Assembly: GCF_047948215.1 (NCBI RefSeq)
Contig: NC_134456.1
Location: 195,994,034-196,058,033, forward strand
Direction of reading: 5' to 3'
Length of the DNA stretch: 64,000 nucleotides
From: Lycorma delicatula
Lineage: Eukaryota; Arthropoda; Insecta; Hemiptera; Fulgoridae
This document shows positions 63,601 to 64,000 of the stretch, one piece after another. Within the stretch, counting starts at the first letter, position 1, and each line of letters begins with the position of its first letter. The notes beneath the pieces were generated by a model. The model saw only the letters and a program-made list of their open reading frames with translations. It searched no databases and had not been told where the DNA came from. A program made the position numbers and the translations under genes.

Positions 63601-64000
63601 GTGGGTAGTAGTGGTTTCCTACTTGTTATTTACTTCTAGAAAATGTATTTTATTAATACTAATAATTAAGCAATAGTTATAGTAAAATCTTTAGGCAAAA
63701 TATTAGGCTTGCAAAGATAATTTGTAATTATATTTTTGTTTTTACATATTGATAAATTACAAAACTGTTAACAGATTTCAATAAAAGGAGGATTTAACAG
63801 ATTTCAATAAAGGGAGGATCTTAGTTTTATAATATGTACAGATTAAAAAAAAAACAATTGATTGTACTGTTTAATCATGATTGTAGTTACAACAAATGAC
63901 TATAGTACCAGATTTGGTACTAGTTAATATTAAAAAAAAATTAACCAACGCAATCTTCATTGTTTATTATAACTACTGTTTTATGTTTTACAGTAACAGA
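63601..64000 (+). other. ush intron, incomplete at window edge
   Basis: Starts with donor GTGGGT. Contains a 26-bp unit repeated twice in tandem (63770-63795 and 63796-63821, three differences). A possible acceptor, TTTTACAG, ends at 63993, seven bases before the edge. If it is used after the donor at 63601 the next codon is TAA, so either a later acceptor or a different donor must be used. Confidence 0.45.
63770..63821. repeat. 26-bp unit repeated twice in tandem
   Basis: AACAGATTTCAATAAA starts each unit, followed by AGGAGGATTT in the first and GGGAGGATCT in the second. Confidence 0.85.

Noticed and set aside
1..64000. CRISPR arrays, operons, bacterial regulatory sites or origins
   Set aside because: No regularly spaced repeats and no prokaryotic gene organisation; the window is eukaryotic with spliced genes.

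Overview
This is animal nuclear DNA, almost certainly from an insect. It is AT-rich, has GT-AG introns of 2 to 7 kb, carries insect-type LINEs, SINEs and Tc1/mariner elements, and has no bacterial-style gene packing. I lean towards a hemipteran on general resemblance of the repeats, but the sequence does not prove the order.

The only host gene I can support is on the + strand from about 40.2 kb to the right edge. Five exons (40184-40459, 47645-47773, 53606-53713, 59635-60365, 62326-63600) splice in frame into a U-shaped / Friend-of-GATA (FOG, ZFPM) protein, a multi-zinc-finger cofactor of GATA factors. Visible features are four FOG-type CCHC fingers, one C2H2 finger, the first half of another finger at the exon 5 border, and a PLDLS motif of the CtBP-binding type. 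The 5' exon is not identified with confidence and the 3' part lies beyond the window.

The first 40 kb is either a very long first intron or intergenic DNA and is mostly repeats. From left to right: a small GC-richer island with a 47-codon ORF (about 0.76 kb); a roughly 650-bp interspersed repeat (3.4 and 12.2 kb, again at 35.9 and 57.1 kb); another dispersed repeat (5.6 kb, relative at 49.4 kb); a 200-bp direct duplication (9.6 and 11.5 kb); a promoter-like island with a CRE palindrome, an arthropod initiator and a splice donor (15.1-15.7 kb); tRNA-derived SINEs (20.3, 21.5, 32.4, 39.3 kb); a decayed but nearly complete Jockey-type LINE on the - strand (22.9-25.9 kb); a well-preserved DD41D mariner-type transposon (25951-27293) with one nonsense codon near the transposase N-terminus; an R1-like LINE with its RT part inverted relative to its 3' part (28.9-30.5 kb); and a 272-bp hAT-type MITE with a perfect 8-bp target duplication (35.4-35.7 kb). 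Introns of the FOG gene hold microsatellites and a second, ruined mariner-type element (56-57.1 kb).

I found no undescribed multi-gene system. The most informative observations are the FOG gene structure, the LINE with twin-priming geometry, the almost intact DD41D element, the SINEs that combine heads and tails in different ways, and the MITE with an exact target duplication.
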